Shown: piece by piece, positions 5,646 through 6,329 of the stretch
Layout of the letters: every line of letters starts with the position of its first letter
Position numbering within the stretch: position 1 is the first letter of the stretch
From: JAAEEP01 sp035529155
GTDB lineage: Archaea; Thermoplasmatota; Thermoplasmata; Methanomassiliicoccales; JAAEEP01
Reading direction: 5' to 3'
DNA length: 6,329 nt
Assembly: GCA_035529155.1 (NCBI GenBank)
Contig: DATKXF010000103.1
Coordinates: 1 to 6,329, forward strand
Program-made: the position numbers and the translations under genes
Notes under the pieces: model-generated
The model's database searches: none
Told to the model about the DNA's origin: nothing
What the model saw: the letters and a program-made list of their open reading frames with translations, nothing else

Positions 5646-6329
5646 TCAATCACCAATAAACATGCTGTGGAGCTTTCTAATCACAGAGGGGGCGGCGTAG
5701 CTCGGTACAACGAAGTTTAGGGCCACATCGGAAGCGCCTTCCGAGATCATCTCCACGTTGGCCCCAGCATGTTCTACCGCATCGAATATTCTTGCTGCAA
5801 CACCTGGGATATCTATCATGTTGTCTCCAACCGCACAGACCAGGCAGACGTTGTCCTTCACCTTGATCCTCTCGATTTGGTTCTCCTCTAGGGAGTTGAG
5901 GCTTGCCAGCGCTTCTCCCACCGCTGAGGAGTGTATGACCACCGCCAGGGTGGATAGTGATGTGGATATGGCGTAGGTGTTCACGCCGCTTCCGGAGATC
6001 GAGGTTATGATCTTGCAGACCAGCTGGGGATCGTATACGATCTCCGAGGAGTATATCTTTACTATGGACAGGTTAGGTTTTAATGCCACGCTTCTCAACA
6101 GGCCCTTACCGACTCCTCTGAGGCGGTGGATGGTGGTACCCTTCCCCTTTGGGTTGAATGTGTTCCTCACTTTGATCTCTATGTTCTTCTGTCTAGCTGG
6201 CTCCATGGTCCGGGCGTGGAGCACCTTTGCCCCGAAGTAGGCAAGCTCGGCCGCCTCAGTGTAATTCATCTCTTCGATGGTCTCCGCATTCTCGACCAGC
6301 CTGGGGTCGGCGGTCATGAAACCATCGAC
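5646..6329 (-). CDS. lysC: Aspartate kinase, C-terminal part (gene runs off the right edge)
   Basis: This enzyme phosphorylates L-aspartate to 4-phospho-L-aspartate, the entry step to lysine, threonine and methionine. The visible 227 residues are roughly the C-terminal half of a protein that is usually about 400-470 residues. They start with VDGFMTADPR, the end of the kinase domain (family form DGVxTADPR), followed by the conserved ELAYFGAKVLHAR (28-40) and KVRNTFNP (53-60). Two ACT domains follow at about 80-147 and 160-227, with AISTSLSTLAVVI and MISEGASDVALNFVV as the beta-strand regions that form effector sites. Such ACT pairs commonly bind lysine or threonine for feedback control, and the lysine operon suggests lysine (inference). 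The frame stays open through the window end, so the methionine encoded at 6315-6317 is internal. It is the most upstream visible gene of the operon; the promoter lies beyond the window. Confidence 0.95.
   Translation of the reverse strand, partial: VDGFMTADPRLVENAETIEEMNYTEAAELAYFGAKVLHARTMEPARQKNIEIKVRNTFNPKGKGTTIHRLRGVGKGLLRSVALKPNLSIVKIYSSEIVYDPQLVCKIITSISGSGVNTYAISTSLSTLAVVIHSSAVGEALASLNSLEENQIERIKVKDNVCLVCAVGDNMIDIPGVAARIFDAVEHAGANVEMISEGASDVALNFVVPSYAAPSVIRKLHSMFIGD
5649..5654 (-). promoter_or_regulatory. Ribosome binding site of lysA
   Basis: GGTGAT on the minus strand is a perfect six-base match to the 3' part of AGGAGGTGATC and lies five bases before the lysA ATG (5643). The same six bases encode the final Gly-Asp of aspartate kinase. 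It decides for ATG over the overlapping TTG at 5647-5649. Confidence 0.65.

Noticed and set aside
6315..6317. Methionine codon as the start of a short aspartate kinase-like protein
   Set aside because: The frame stays open upstream to the window edge and the preceding residues VDGF belong to the conserved kinase motif, so the methionine is internal.
1..6329. A hidden mobile element, CRISPR array, toxin-antitoxin pair or defence system
   Set aside because: All but about 50 intergenic bases are covered by six metabolic genes and one gene end. No transposase-like motifs, regularly spaced repeats or terminal inverted repeats were seen, and composition looks even by eye.

Overview
This window looks like chromosomal DNA from an archaeon, most plausibly a euryarchaeal or Thermoplasmatota-type lineage; the rank is inferred and weakly held. 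The reasons are an archaeal-type phosphoglycerate kinase, abundant AGG arginine codons, a first gene with no Shine-Dalgarno and a TATA-like T-rich box at archaeal spacing, and downstream genes led by GGTGAT/GAGGTG sites matching the usual archaeal 16S tail. It is almost entirely coding, and every gene is core metabolism.

Left part, plus strand (1-2381). The last 31 codons of an unidentified gene end at 97. A 48-base gap holds the only visible promoter candidate. Next come gap (146-1153), a class I (bacterial-type) phosphorylating glyceraldehyde-3-phosphate dehydrogenase, and pgk (1164-2381), ten bases later. Together they interconvert glyceraldehyde-3-phosphate and 3-phosphoglycerate through 1,3-bisphosphoglycerate.

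Right part, minus strand (2382-6329). A tightly packed lysine operon is read right to left: aspartate kinase (5' end off the window), lysA, dapF, dapL. Junctions are a 2-base gap, a 4-base GTGA overlap and another 2-base gap, which suggests translational coupling. Aspartate kinase starts the pathway. DapL makes LL-diaminopimelate in one transamination, DapF epimerises it to meso-diaminopimelate, and LysA decarboxylates that to L-lysine. The genes for aspartate-semialdehyde dehydrogenase, DapA and DapB are not in the window. They may lie beyond the right edge or elsewhere.

The two operons converge with no base between them: the stop codons of pgk and dapL abut to form TGATCA at 2379-2384. I see no RNA genes, mobile elements, CRISPR arrays or phage genes, and no undescribed system. 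The points worth a second look are the bacterial-type GAPDH paired with an archaeal-type PGK, the promoter layout before gap, the zero-gap convergent junction, ribosome sites built into stop codons, and a tryptophan in the DapF active-site loop.
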